Shown one piece after another: positions 1 through 8,041 of a stretch of 61,517 bases of DNA (the first letter of the stretch is position 1; each line of letters starts with the position of its first letter). The stretch is from Planctomycetota bacterium (GTDB taxonomy: Bacteria > Planctomycetota > OFTM77), in NCBI GenBank assembly GCA_029260795.1, contig JAJDCO010000009.1, forward strand, positions 1-61,517, read 5' to 3'. The position numbers and the translations under genes were made by a program. The notes below the pieces were generated by a model, which saw only the letters and a list, made by a program, of their open reading frames with translations, ran no database searches and was not told the origin of the DNA.

Positions 1-79
1 CCCGTGGATGCAAGGAAAGCGACCGAGCACGCCGCAGTCGACCTCGCTGCAGGTCGTCGAGGCGGCGCAGGAAGCTTGA
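1..79 (+). CDS. possible C-terminal tail of a gene cut by the window edge
   Basis: Frame 2 is open from the left edge to a TGA at 77-79 and encodes about 25 residues ending in SLQVVEAAQEA. About 80% of its codons end in G or C, higher than the other forward frame I checked, as expected for a real gene in this GC-rich DNA. It would converge with the FemAB-like gene, leaving about 56 bases between the stops. No domain is visible and the call is weak. Confidence 0.3.
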   Translation, partial: PWMQGKRPSTPQSTSLQVVEAAQEA

Positions 80-135
80 CGCAGCAGGCATGGGTAGATT
101 CGGCGCCGCAGTAGATGGCTGGTGAGAAATGCGGG

Positions 136-1230
136 CTAAGGCAGGTAGCGGGTCACGACCGAGCCGGCGAGCTTCGTGACCCAGAGCGGCAGCCGCGTCC
201 AGATCCTGCGCGGCAGCTCGAGGCGCGGGTTCGAGGGGTTGAAGGAGGGAATCTCGGCGGCGCCCACGAAGCAGTACTGATAATTGAGCGGCGTCGGCGT
301 GAAGCCTTGGTTGACCTTAAACTCGGCCGGGCCGGTGTCCCTCCGGGAGCGACCGAAGTCAAAGCGCCGATAGCCTTCTCGAACGCCCTCTTCCATCAGC
401 ATGTAGTACATGTAGTTGTTGATCTGGAGCGCCCGGTAGGCCTGCAAGCCGCCCGAGAAGTACGGCATGACCAAGTCGCGAAAGAAGAAGGTCATCACGC
501 CGGCAACCATCTGACGCTTCTGATACATGACGCAATAGAGGGCCGCGTCCTCGAACTCTTCCAGCAGGCGTGCGAAGAAGCTCTTCGGATAAGGCGGCGA
601 TCCGAGCTGACGCTTGTTGCGCGCGAAGAGGTCGTGGAACTCGTCGAGCGCTTCTGGGCCTTTGCGAACGAACGAGAGGTCTTCGTTGCGACGAGCCTTG
701 TTCGTGGCTTGGCGAGCCTTTCGGGGCAGGATGGAAGCACAGTCTTCGGGCTTCTCGGGCAGGTCTCGGATGAACGTCACGTAGAGATCGTGAACCGGCC
801 AAGCGAGCGGCAACCGCTCGATCTGACGAAGCTCCATGAAGCCGACTCGGCGTTCCCGCGCCAGCTCTTGACCGGCTTCGAGGAGTGCCAGACGCGAGTC
901 GGCGTCGGCGGCAGCGGGGCCTCCGTAGACGCCATACGGGACCGAGACGAGGTTGCGGCCGGTGAAAGGCGAGTGCACTTCGAAGAGCGGCAAGATGCCC
1001 GAGACTTGGCCCTCACGCTCGGCGATGAAGTAATGAGGTCGATGTCGAAAGACGCGCTCGACGCTCCGGCGCCAACCTTGGCAGTGGAAGAGCGTCGCCT
1101 CGGGGGACTCCTGCGCGAATCGATCCCAGCGACCGTTGTCCTCCTGACCGGCCCGACGCACGATCAGCGTGCCCTCGGATCTCTCCGAGGCGTCGGTTTG
1201 GCGAATGGAGCGCATGTCTTTCATCGTCAT
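136..1230 (-). CDS. FemAB-like peptidyl/acyltransferase (XrtA/PEP-CTERM-associated type)
   Basis: 364 residues with the double GNAT-like fold of the FemAB family. Recognisable stretches are the N-terminal acceptor half (FHCQGWRRSVERVF, LPLFEVHSPFTGRNLVSVP) and the C-terminal half (PYFSGGLQAYRALQINNYMYY, then RRFDFGRS and EFKVNQGF). This subgroup is usually found beside exosortase or extracellular-polysaccharide genes and is thought to transfer amino-acyl groups to cell-surface molecules; the true substrate is unknown. It is the last gene of a minus-strand glycan operon, 25 bases after the GT39 gene. A start two codons later (ATG at 1224) is equally possible because no strong ribosome binding site is seen. 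Confidence 0.82.
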   Translation of the reverse strand: MTMKDMRSIRQTDASERSEGTLIVRRAGQEDNGRWDRFAQESPEATLFHCQGWRRSVERVFRHRPHYFIAEREGQVSGILPLFEVHSPFTGRNLVSVPYGVYGGPAAADADSRLALLEAGQELARERRVGFMELRQIERLPLAWPVHDLYVTFIRDLPEKPEDCASILPRKARQATNKARRNEDLSFVRKGPEALDEFHDLFARNKRQLGSPPYPKSFFARLLEEFEDAALYCVMYQKRQMVAGVMTFFFRDLVMPYFSGGLQAYRALQINNYMYYMLMEEGVREGYRRFDFGRSRRDTGPAEFKVNQGFTPTPLNYQYCFVGAAEIPSFNPSNPRLELPRRIWTRLPLWVTKLAGSVVTRYLP

Positions 1231-1255
1231 CGAATCGGCCGCCCGGTCGCTTCCT

Positions 1256-2728
1256 TCAATCCGAGCTCGGGAGCTCGCAAAGGTAAACCCTCAGCTCGTT
1301 GAGGTGATAGTCGTAGCGGCGGGCGGCGATCCGCTCGATCAGGCGACCGAACCGGTTCACCCAGTTCTCGGTCGCATGATGCGGATCCTGCAGGACTCCC
1401 GACCGCCCGGCCTTCACGATACACCATACGCGTCGGCTGCGCCGAGCCACTTCATCCATCCGCTTCCAACCCATCGGCAGCTCGTAGGCATACAGCCCCG
1501 GCGCGTAGTGCTGGAGGTAGCCGTGAGACTCGGCCAGCACCGAATCTCCTGCCTGAAAGCCTTCCGCCACGAGCTGTGCCGCTGCCCGAAAGTCATGACG
1601 GTTGCCGTCCTGGTAGTACGAGATCAGGGATGCCAAAGGGAAGAGCAAGAACACGGCCGCCACAGCCCAGGCAAAGCGCGGCTGATGCTGTCGGATCACC
1701 TCGACCATTCCCGCGATGCCGACCGCAGCCAGCGTGAAGATGGCCGGTGCGACCGCGAAGGCGTACCGATGCCCGGTGCTGAACTGAAACGACAAGCCGA
1801 TCAGAGCCAAGAGGGGAATGGCCGCCGTGATCAGCAAGAAGAGTCCCAGTCGATCCCGCCGCCACAACAGCACCACCGCGCCGACGAAGGCCATGACGCA
1901 CAGGTGCGGTCCGATGTTGAAGATCAGCGCCGAGATCAGGTGCGTCGTGTCGTAGACCGCCTCGCGCAGCACCGACAGATCCCGGATCGCGATCAAGCGT
2001 TGTGCGGCCGGCAAGGCCAGCAAGCCCGGAATCGAAAGTACCAGCGTCGGTGGCAACAGCAAGCGGCGGTTGAATCCCGGCGGTCGGCGGAAGCCCGGTA
2101 TGACCGCGATCACGATCACGTAGGCCACCAGCGCGCCCAGGACGAGCCCTCCCGAAGGATGGGCCAGCGTCCCCAAGATCACCAGGCCCAGCGAAGCCCA
2201 CAGGGCGCGGGGTCGATTCCGCTCGAGCGCGTCGAAGAACAGCAGGGAGCCGATACCGCCGAACAAGAACACGGCCGAGTAGAAGCGCGCGTTCTGCGAG
2301 TGCAGCAGATGCCAAGGTGACAGCATCACGAGCAACGCCGCCCAGCGAGCGATGGCCTGTCGGCTGAATCGCGAGAGCACCCAGTAGATCGCCGGTACGG
2401 CGATCACGCCGAACAGAGCCGGAAAGAGCCGCGCGGACAGCTCGCTGACGCCGAGCCACTCGTAACTGGCACGGGTCAGCACGTACACGAGCGGATAGTG
2501 ACGCACGCCCCACGGCATGCCCGCGGGATCGGTGAAGTCGACACCCAAGGCGTCATAGTGTGTGTAGATCTCGTCGCCGGAGAGACTCCAACGTCCCAGC
2601 CAGAGGAACCGGAGCGTCGCCGCCACCGCCGTCAGGCCCAAGAGCCAGACCCACGACGGCCGCTGCGCCTCGTCCACGCGCGCCTCGAAGAAGCGCAGCG
2701 CGTCGGACGTCGTCCGCTCCTCGCTCAC
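1256..2728 (-). CDS. GT39/ArnT-like membrane glycosyltransferase
   Basis: 490 residues, multi-pass membrane protein of the GT-C fold. The first extracytoplasmic loop carries the acidic motif SGDEIYTHYD after the first membrane helix (WVWLLGLTAVAATLRFLWLG), where PMT/ArnT enzymes bind a polyprenyl-phosphate sugar. About ten hydrophobic segments follow and a short soluble tail ends the protein. The start is the GTG at 2728, which overlaps the stop of the upstream glycosyltransferase as GTGA, so translation is probably coupled; longer in-frame extensions are out-of-frame readings of the neighbour. Likely role: transfer of a lipid-linked sugar made by the two upstream GT2 enzymes to a surface glycan or protein. 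Substrate unknown. Confidence 0.85.
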   Translation of the reverse strand: MSEERTTSDALRFFEARVDEAQRPSWVWLLGLTAVAATLRFLWLGRWSLSGDEIYTHYDALGVDFTDPAGMPWGVRHYPLVYVLTRASYEWLGVSELSARLFPALFGVIAVPAIYWVLSRFSRQAIARWAALLVMLSPWHLLHSQNARFYSAVFLFGGIGSLLFFDALERNRPRALWASLGLVILGTLAHPSGGLVLGALVAYVIVIAVIPGFRRPPGFNRRLLLPPTLVLSIPGLLALPAAQRLIAIRDLSVLREAVYDTTHLISALIFNIGPHLCVMAFVGAVVLLWRRDRLGLFLLITAAIPLLALIGLSFQFSTGHRYAFAVAPAIFTLAAVGIAGMVEVIRQHQPRFAWAVAAVFLLFPLASLISYYQDGNRHDFRAAAQLVAEGFQAGDSVLAESHGYLQHYAPGLYAYELPMGWKRMDEVARRSRRVWCIVKAGRSGVLQDPHHATENWVNRFGRLIERIAARRYDYHLNELRVYLCELPSSD

Positions 2729-3762
2729 GCGTCCTCCTCGTCGCCGCCTTGAACGCGGTCGATCTGGTAGTCCTTGATGTTCCGGCCCGAGGTGAAGATC
2801 ACGATCTCGCCCACTAGCCCGATGCTGATCGTCTGCACACCGAGCACGAACAGCGCCACGCCCAGAATCAGGAGCGGCCGGTCGCGCAGGCTCTCGTCGT
2901 AGAAGACCTTCTCGACGCTGAGCCACCCGCAGATCACCAGGCCGATCAGCATGAAGAACGACCCGATCACACCGAAGAAGCGGAGAGGCTTCTTGGTGAA
3001 CTTGGTGATGAACACCAGCACCAGGATGTCGAACACGCGCCGCGTGTAGACTCCGAAGCCGAAGAATCCCATCTTGCCCCACTCGCGGACGTGGCGCACC
3101 TTGACCTCGTCCACTCGGAAGCCGTGGCGCAACGCCATCACGGGCAGGAACCGATACAGGTCGCCGTGAATCGGGATCTCATCGATCACCTTCCGGGTCA
3201 TGCCTCGGAAGTTGCAGTTGAGGTCGCTGAAGGTCGTGCGCGTCAGCCGCTTCATGAGGAAGTTGAAGAGCGTCGACTGCAAGCGATTCAAGAGGGCATC
3301 GACGCGAGGGCTCCGGCACGAGACGATCATGTCGCTCTCGCCGTTCTTCAGGCCATCCAAGATCTGATGGATCTCTTGAGGATCGATCTGGATGTACTGC
3401 GGAACCGTCACCAGCAGCTCGCCGCGCGCCGCTTCCATGCCGGCCGCGATCGCGACCGATTCGCCGAAGGCCTGCTTGAAACGAATCACGCCGACTTGGT
3501 CGGCATGGGTCGCCTTCAGATCCTTGAGATCCTGAATCAGACCCTCGTCGCCCTGGACACCGTCAATCACGAAGATGAACTCGAACGACGAGACCCGGGG
3601 CTCGAGCTGCTCCGAGTACTGCTCGAAGAGCTCCCGTGCCTCGGCCCGCCAATCCGTGACCGCCACGATCAGTGAAACCTCGGGTCGCCCCGAGCTCTCG
3701 GGCAGGTCCGTGGTCATCGCCTGGTGCGTCTCGTCCGCGAAGGGCTGCTCGACCGTACTCAT
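2725..3762 (-). CDS. GT2-family glycosyltransferase with a lost DxD motif
   Basis: 345 residues: a GT-A domain (about 28-230) and two C-terminal membrane helices (about 255-280 and 295-320), the layout of DPM1/ArnC-type polyprenyl-phosphate sugar transferases. Where the neighbouring paralogue has TMDGDLQNDP, this protein has TVPQYIQIDP (residues 119-128), so both metal-binding aspartates are replaced by Pro121 and Tyr123. The first acidic site is reduced to VIDG (66-69). The family normally needs DxD to hold the metal and nucleotide sugar, so this copy may be inactive, regulatory, a partner of the paralogue, or chemically altered. It overlaps the GT39 start by 4 bases. Confidence 0.82.
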   Translation of the reverse strand: MSTVEQPFADETHQAMTTDLPESSGRPEVSLIVAVTDWRAEARELFEQYSEQLEPRVSSFEFIFVIDGVQGDEGLIQDLKDLKATHADQVGVIRFKQAFGESVAIAAGMEAARGELLVTVPQYIQIDPQEIHQILDGLKNGESDMIVSCRSPRVDALLNRLQSTLFNFLMKRLTRTTFSDLNCNFRGMTRKVIDEIPIHGDLYRFLPVMALRHGFRVDEVKVRHVREWGKMGFFGFGVYTRRVFDILVLVFITKFTKKPLRFFGVIGSFFMLIGLVICGWLSVEKVFYDESLRDRPLLILGVALFVLGVQTISIGLVGEIVIFTSGRNIKDYQIDRVQGGDEEDA

Positions 3763-3932
3763 GCCTCACACCTCTCGGTGCGCCGACCGCGTCGCGACGT
3801 CTTGGCGTGTCGGGTGAGCACACCCGCCGCCAACCGGTCGCGATCGCGCTCGGCACCGGCGATCAATCGCCGGCTCCCGCACCGCATATCGTCCGTGACT
3901 TTCATGACTCCTGAGCCAGAACCATCGGTTCC

Positions 3933-4916
3933 TCAGTAGACCTCCTTCGAGATGCTCTTGGTCAACCGACGCGACAGATTGCCCGACGCCTCGACGACGA
4001 GCTCACTCAAGAGCCCAACGAAGATCAGGTGCACGAACAGGATGAAGAAGAGGACCGCGATGGAAGGGAACGTAATGGTCCACAGGCGAAGGACCGCCAG
4101 ATCGGCCAGCCCGGCTTCATCGACGAAGCCGACCAGCAACGAGAACAGGCTCAGCAGCAGGCACGGAACACTCAACAGCCCGAACCAATGCAACGGTCGC
4201 GACGAGAAGCGGAGCAGCATCTGCACCACCAGCAGGTCCAGGATGACCTTGAAGGTGCGCGAGATGCCATACTTCGACGTCCCGAAGCGCCGCGGATGAT
4301 GTCGAACCACCAGCTCGCTGACCCGACCGCCGCCCGAGGCGGCGAGAGCCGGGATGAACCGGTGCATGTCCGAGTACATCGGGAGGTTTTGAATCACCTC
4401 CTGGCGGTAGGCCTTGAGCGTGCAGCCGTAATCGTGGATTCGAACCCCCGTCACGCGTCCGATCAGCCAGTTGGCCGCGATCGAAGGCACGCGCCGCGTG
4501 AGGAACTTGTCTTTCCTCTCCTTCCGCCAGCCACTCACGATGTCGGCGCCCGACTCGATCTCTTCGAGGAGGCGAGGGATGTCCTGCGGATCGTTCTGCA
4601 GGTCCCCGTCCATCGTGAACACGATCTCCCCGCGTGCGTGCTCGAAGCCCGCCGCCAGGGCCGGTGTCTGGCCGAAGTTGGTCCGAAAACCGATCAATCG
4701 GATCCGGGGCTCCTCCGCGCAACGCGCCAACACGCGCTCCCGCGTGCGATCCCGGCTCCCGTCGTCGATCAGCAAGAACTCCCACGGGAGATCGAGCTCG
4801 GTCAGCACGTCCACCACTTGGTCGACGAGGATCTCGATGCTCTCCTCCTCGTTGAAGAGGGGCACGACGACGGAGATTTTCGGGGATGTGGAGATCGGAG
4901 TCCGATCGGCTTCCAT
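3933..4916 (-). CDS. GT2-family polyprenyl-phosphate sugar transferase
   Basis: 327 residues. An intact GT-A domain starts at KISVVVPLFNEEESI and carries LLIDDGSRDRT (48-58) and the metal-binding D103-G-D105 in FTMDGDLQNDP. The sequences VHRFxPA-like (MHRFIPALAA) and HHPRRFGTSKYG are typical of the DPM1/GtrB-like group. Two C-terminal helices (about 240-265 and 280-310) anchor it. It probably moves a sugar from a nucleotide donor to undecaprenyl phosphate on the inner membrane face, supplying the GT39-type enzyme downstream. First gene of the minus-strand operon; 170 bases separate it from the next gene. No clear Shine-Dalgarno precedes the ATG. Confidence 0.88.
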   Translation of the reverse strand: MEADRTPISTSPKISVVVPLFNEEESIEILVDQVVDVLTELDLPWEFLLIDDGSRDRTRERVLARCAEEPRIRLIGFRTNFGQTPALAAGFEHARGEIVFTMDGDLQNDPQDIPRLLEEIESGADIVSGWRKERKDKFLTRRVPSIAANWLIGRVTGVRIHDYGCTLKAYRQEVIQNLPMYSDMHRFIPALAASGGGRVSELVVRHHPRRFGTSKYGISRTFKVILDLLVVQMLLRFSSRPLHWFGLLSVPCLLLSLFSLLVGFVDEAGLADLAVLRLWTITFPSIAVLFFILFVHLIFVGLLSELVVEASGNLSRRLTKSISKEVY

Positions 4917-5384
4917 AGTCCGAAATCGTAACCGAAGGTCCAGGCGTCACAATGGAAAAAGGGTCGCGACGCCCCCCACAGGACGCCCCCTCCACCCACC
5001 CTATCGGCGCCCATCGCTCCCGGTCCTGCACGATTTCGCGGCCTCGGGTCTCACGGCCTCGAACCGCCCCCACCCGGCGGCCACCTTCGGAGCCCGCTCT
5101 CGGAGCGGGCTCCCCCGCTCTCGGGCCGAACGGACCGAAGCGCGCTCTTTCTCCCCTCGCCAAACGCTGTTAGCATGAGCGGTCCGGGACGCCTCCCCTT
5201 CACGGTTCGACCCCGGGTCCGCCTCGGCCGACCGCCGTTGCGCGCTCTCGCCTTCGGATCCCCACCGAGCCATCGACCGGGACTGCCCGGCGCTTTCTCA
5301 AGTTGGCGGTGACTTCGTCCGAAAGGAAGGCATGTAGAAATAATTCGACATGCCCGACCTAAGTCGGCTTCAGGTGGGGAGGAT
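4917..5384. other. 468-base divergent spacer
   Basis: Lies between the start codons of the glycan operon (minus) and the kinase gene (plus), so both promoters should be here. Visible structure: a perfect 11-bp hairpin at 5089-5113, a 6-bp inverted repeat gcatgt/acatgc at 5330-5353 around an AT-rich core, and ccgac-ctaa-gtcgg at 5354-5367. A good Shine-Dalgarno (ggggagg) precedes the ATG at 5385. No convincing gene is seen; open frames here lack protein-like composition. Confidence 0.6.
5089..5113. other. perfect 11-bp hairpin in a divergent spacer
   Basis: Arms ggagcccgctc (5089-5099) and gagcgggctcc (5103-5113) pair perfectly around a 3-base loop. It has no T-run on either side and sits upstream of two divergent starts, so it is not an obvious terminator of a flanking gene. 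It could be a leader structure of the minus-strand operon or the end of an unseen small RNA. Confidence 0.6.
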
Positions 5385-6527
5385 ATGGACCACAGTCCCC
5401 GGATTCTCGTGGTCGACGACAGCCCGGAAGTGCGAGACGTCGTTTCGCGCGCTCTCGAGCACAAGGCCTTTCATCCGACCGTCGTTTCCGGCGGTCGTGA
5501 GGCGTTGGAGTGCTTAGCCGAAGCGCCTTTCGATCTGGTGCTGACCGACCTCATCATGCCCGAGATCGGGGGGCTCGATCTGCTCAAGGAGCTCACGGCT
5601 TCGGGCAGCGAGGCCGTGACGGTGATCATCACCGGCAAGGGCACGATTCAAGATGCGGTCGAGCTGATGAAGGAGGGAGCCTTCGACATCCTGGTCAAGC
5701 CGTTCAAGATGGACGAGCTGTTCCGGGTGGTCGAGAAGGCTCTTCAGCACCGTCATCTGCAACGTCAAAACCGAGAGCTCGAGCGCCGGCTGGGCCAGAG
5801 TGAGAAGATGGCGGTCGTGGGACGCCTCGCGGCGGGCGTCGCACACGAGCTGAACAACCCGCTCGATGGAGTGCTGCGATTCGTCAACCTCTCTCTCGAG
5901 CAGATCGAGGGCGACTACGTCGACGAGAATCAGCTCGAGCAGGTCCGGGAGAATCTCGGAGACGCCAAGAACGGATTGCGCCGCATGGCGGCCATCGTTC
6001 GCTCGTTGCTCCAGTTCTCACGCAACATCGTCGTCGAGAGCGAGCCGAAGAACCTGATCGCACTGCTCCAGGATGCCGTGTACCAGAGCTCGAGCTCGCT
6101 CGACCGACCTCTGCCTCGGGTCGAGATCGATGTCCCCGAGGAGAAGCTCGAGGTACCGAGCGGACTCTTCCAGGTCTTCACCAACTTGATTCGCAATGCC
6201 TACGACGTGCTGGGGAGCACCGGAAACCTCCGCATCCTCGCGGTGGCCGACGGGGACCAGATCGAGATCGTCTTCGCCGACGATGGCCCCGGCATCCCGG
6301 CCGAGCTCCGGGACAAGATCTTCGAACCGTTCTTCACCACCAAGGAGGTCGGTCAAGGGACTGGCCTCGGCCTCCCGATCTGTGCCCGCATCCTCGAGAG
6401 CTTCGATGGATCGCTCGGGGTCGAGGAGAACGCGGGAGGAGGTACGGCCTTTCGCCTCAGCCTTCCCCGGGGAGCGACACGAACCGGAACCGAGAACCCG
6501 TTAGAGGCTGCGACGCGGTCGGTATGA
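5385..6527 (+). CDS. receiver-histidine kinase hybrid (REC-HisKA-HATPase)
   Basis: 380 residues, soluble, with no membrane helix. An N-terminal receiver domain (6-120) has the acidic pair D11/D12, phospho-acceptor D55 (LVLTDLIMPE) and the conserved Lys in VKPF. A short coiled coil (120-140) leads to a HisKA domain with H154 in GVAHELNNPL, then an ATP-binding domain with N-box NLIRNAYDVL, DDGPGIP and GQGTGLGLP. It is a cytoplasmic relay kinase that probably receives phosphate on D55 and signals to the NtrC-type regulator 61 bases downstream. A Shine-Dalgarno ggggagg supports the ATG. The sensory input is not visible in the protein. Confidence 0.9.
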   Translation: MDHSPRILVVDDSPEVRDVVSRALEHKAFHPTVVSGGREALECLAEAPFDLVLTDLIMPEIGGLDLLKELTASGSEAVTVIITGKGTIQDAVELMKEGAFDILVKPFKMDELFRVVEKALQHRHLQRQNRELERRLGQSEKMAVVGRLAAGVAHELNNPLDGVLRFVNLSLEQIEGDYVDENQLEQVRENLGDAKNGLRRMAAIVRSLLQFSRNIVVESEPKNLIALLQDAVYQSSSSLDRPLPRVEIDVPEEKLEVPSGLFQVFTNLIRNAYDVLGSTGNLRILAVADGDQIEIVFADDGPGIPAELRDKIFEPFFTTKEVGQGTGLGLPICARILESFDGSLGVEENAGGGTAFRLSLPRGATRTGTENPLEAATRSV

Positions 6528-6588
6528 CGACGGTGACGACGAGATGCGGGAGAGCGGACGCGAGTATGCAGCCGAGGAGTGACAGGAC

Positions 6589-8010
6589 GTGACGAAGGCG
6601 GTTGAGATTTCGACTCGGAAGCGTGAAGTGAACAAGGCGATGAAGGGGCGCCTCCTCCTCGCCGACGACGAAGCGATCATTCGCAAGTCGCTGCAGCGCC
6701 TGCTCGAGGCCGAGGGGCATGAGGTCGTCACGGTCGAGAATGGACTGGATGCGCTCCAAGCTCTTCGCGAAGGCAAGTTCGACGTCCTCATCACGGACAT
6801 CAACATGCCCGGCTTGGATGGCGAGCGCCTGATGCAGGAGGTCCACCGCCTGCACACCGACACCGAGGTGATCGTGATCACCGGCTACGGCACGGTCGAC
6901 AGCGCTGTGACGGCCATTCGAGACGGAGCGCTCGACTACATCGTCAAGCCGATCGAAGACGAGCGGATCAAGATCTCGATTCAGCGCAGCCTCGAGAACC
7001 GCGAGCTGCGGTCCGAGAACGAGACCCTCAAGAAGACGCTCAACTTTCGCACCAACTACAAGAACATCATCGGGCGCGATCCCGGCATGCGGAAGATCTT
7101 CGACATCATCGACGCCGTGGCCGACACGCGCGCCAACGTGCTGATCACCGGCGAATCCGGGACCGGTAAGACGATGTTGGCCCGAGCCATTCACTTCAAC
7201 TCGAACCGGCACCAGAAGCCCTTCGTCGAGGTGAACTGCGGAGCCCTGCCGGAGAACCTCCTCGAGAGCGAGCTCTTTGGGCATACCAAAGGCTCCTTCA
7301 CGGGCGCCGTGAAAGACAAGATCGGCAAGTTCCAGCAGGCCCACCTCGGCTCGATCTTCCTCGACGAGATCTCGACCGCGACCCCGTCGCTCCAGGTCAA
7401 GCTTCTCCGCGTCCTCCAGGACCGAGTCCTCGAGAAGGTCGGATCGAACGAGACCATCGAGGTCGATGTGCGAGTCATCCTCGCGACCAACACCGAGCTG
7501 TCGGCCGAGGTGAAGAAGGGGAACTTCCGCGAGGACCTCTTCTATCGCATCAACGTGGTCGCGATCGAGATCCCGCCCCTCCGCGATCGCAGCAACGACA
7601 TCCCGAACCTGGCCGAGTTCTTCCTCGAGTACTACAATCGTGAGAATGGCAAGTCGCTCAACGGAATTCACGAGGACGCCATGGCGCGCCTCCTCGCTCA
7701 CAACTGGCCGGGAAACGTCCGCGAGCTGGAAAACGCGATCGAGCGAGCCGTCGTCCTCACCCGCCATGATCAGATCTTACCCGACGACCTCCCGAACGTC
7801 GTCGTCGAGCCGACGACCGACGAGATCCCCGAGCTCGACCAGAATGACGTCCTTCCGCTGAAGCAGGCCCTCGAGGGACCCGAGAAACGCATCATCGAGC
7901 GCGCCCTCAAGCTCAACAAGTGGAACCGTCAGAAGACCGCACAGATGCTGGACGTCAACCGCACGACCCTCTTCAACAAGATGAAGAAATACGGGCTCTT
8001 GGCCGATTGA
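6589..8010 (+). CDS. NtrC-type sigma-54-dependent response regulator
   Basis: 473 residues: receiver domain (20-135, acceptor D70), AAA+ domain (155-395) and a C-terminal Fis-type helix-turn-helix (about 425-470). Walker A is GESGTGKT (188-195), Walker B is SIFLDE (255-260), and the arginine-finger region is FREDLFYRINVV. The sigma-54 contact loop reads GSFTGA (235-240) instead of GAFTGA, a conservative change. It should activate sigma-54 promoters when phosphorylated, with the kinase just upstream as the likely partner. The listed start is a GTG at 6589 with a weak ribosome site; ATG 6640 begins right at the receiver domain and is a good alternative. Target promoters were not located. Confidence 0.92.
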   Translation: MTKAVEISTRKREVNKAMKGRLLLADDEAIIRKSLQRLLEAEGHEVVTVENGLDALQALREGKFDVLITDINMPGLDGERLMQEVHRLHTDTEVIVITGYGTVDSAVTAIRDGALDYIVKPIEDERIKISIQRSLENRELRSENETLKKTLNFRTNYKNIIGRDPGMRKIFDIIDAVADTRANVLITGESGTGKTMLARAIHFNSNRHQKPFVEVNCGALPENLLESELFGHTKGSFTGAVKDKIGKFQQAHLGSIFLDEISTATPSLQVKLLRVLQDRVLEKVGSNETIEVDVRVILATNTELSAEVKKGNFREDLFYRINVVAIEIPPLRDRSNDIPNLAEFFLEYYNRENGKSLNGIHEDAMARLLAHNWPGNVRELENAIERAVVLTRHDQILPDDLPNVVVEPTTDEIPELDQNDVLPLKQALEGPEKRIIERALKLNKWNRQKTAQMLDVNRTTLFNKMKKYGLLAD

Positions 8011-8041
8011 CCTCGGCCGGCGACGCCCTGGAGCCCTTTTG

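Noticed and set aside
115..1302. Long open frame on the plus strand opposite the FemAB-like gene
   Set aside because: It mirrors the FemAB-like codons, has no domain character and the minus-strand frame has clear homology.
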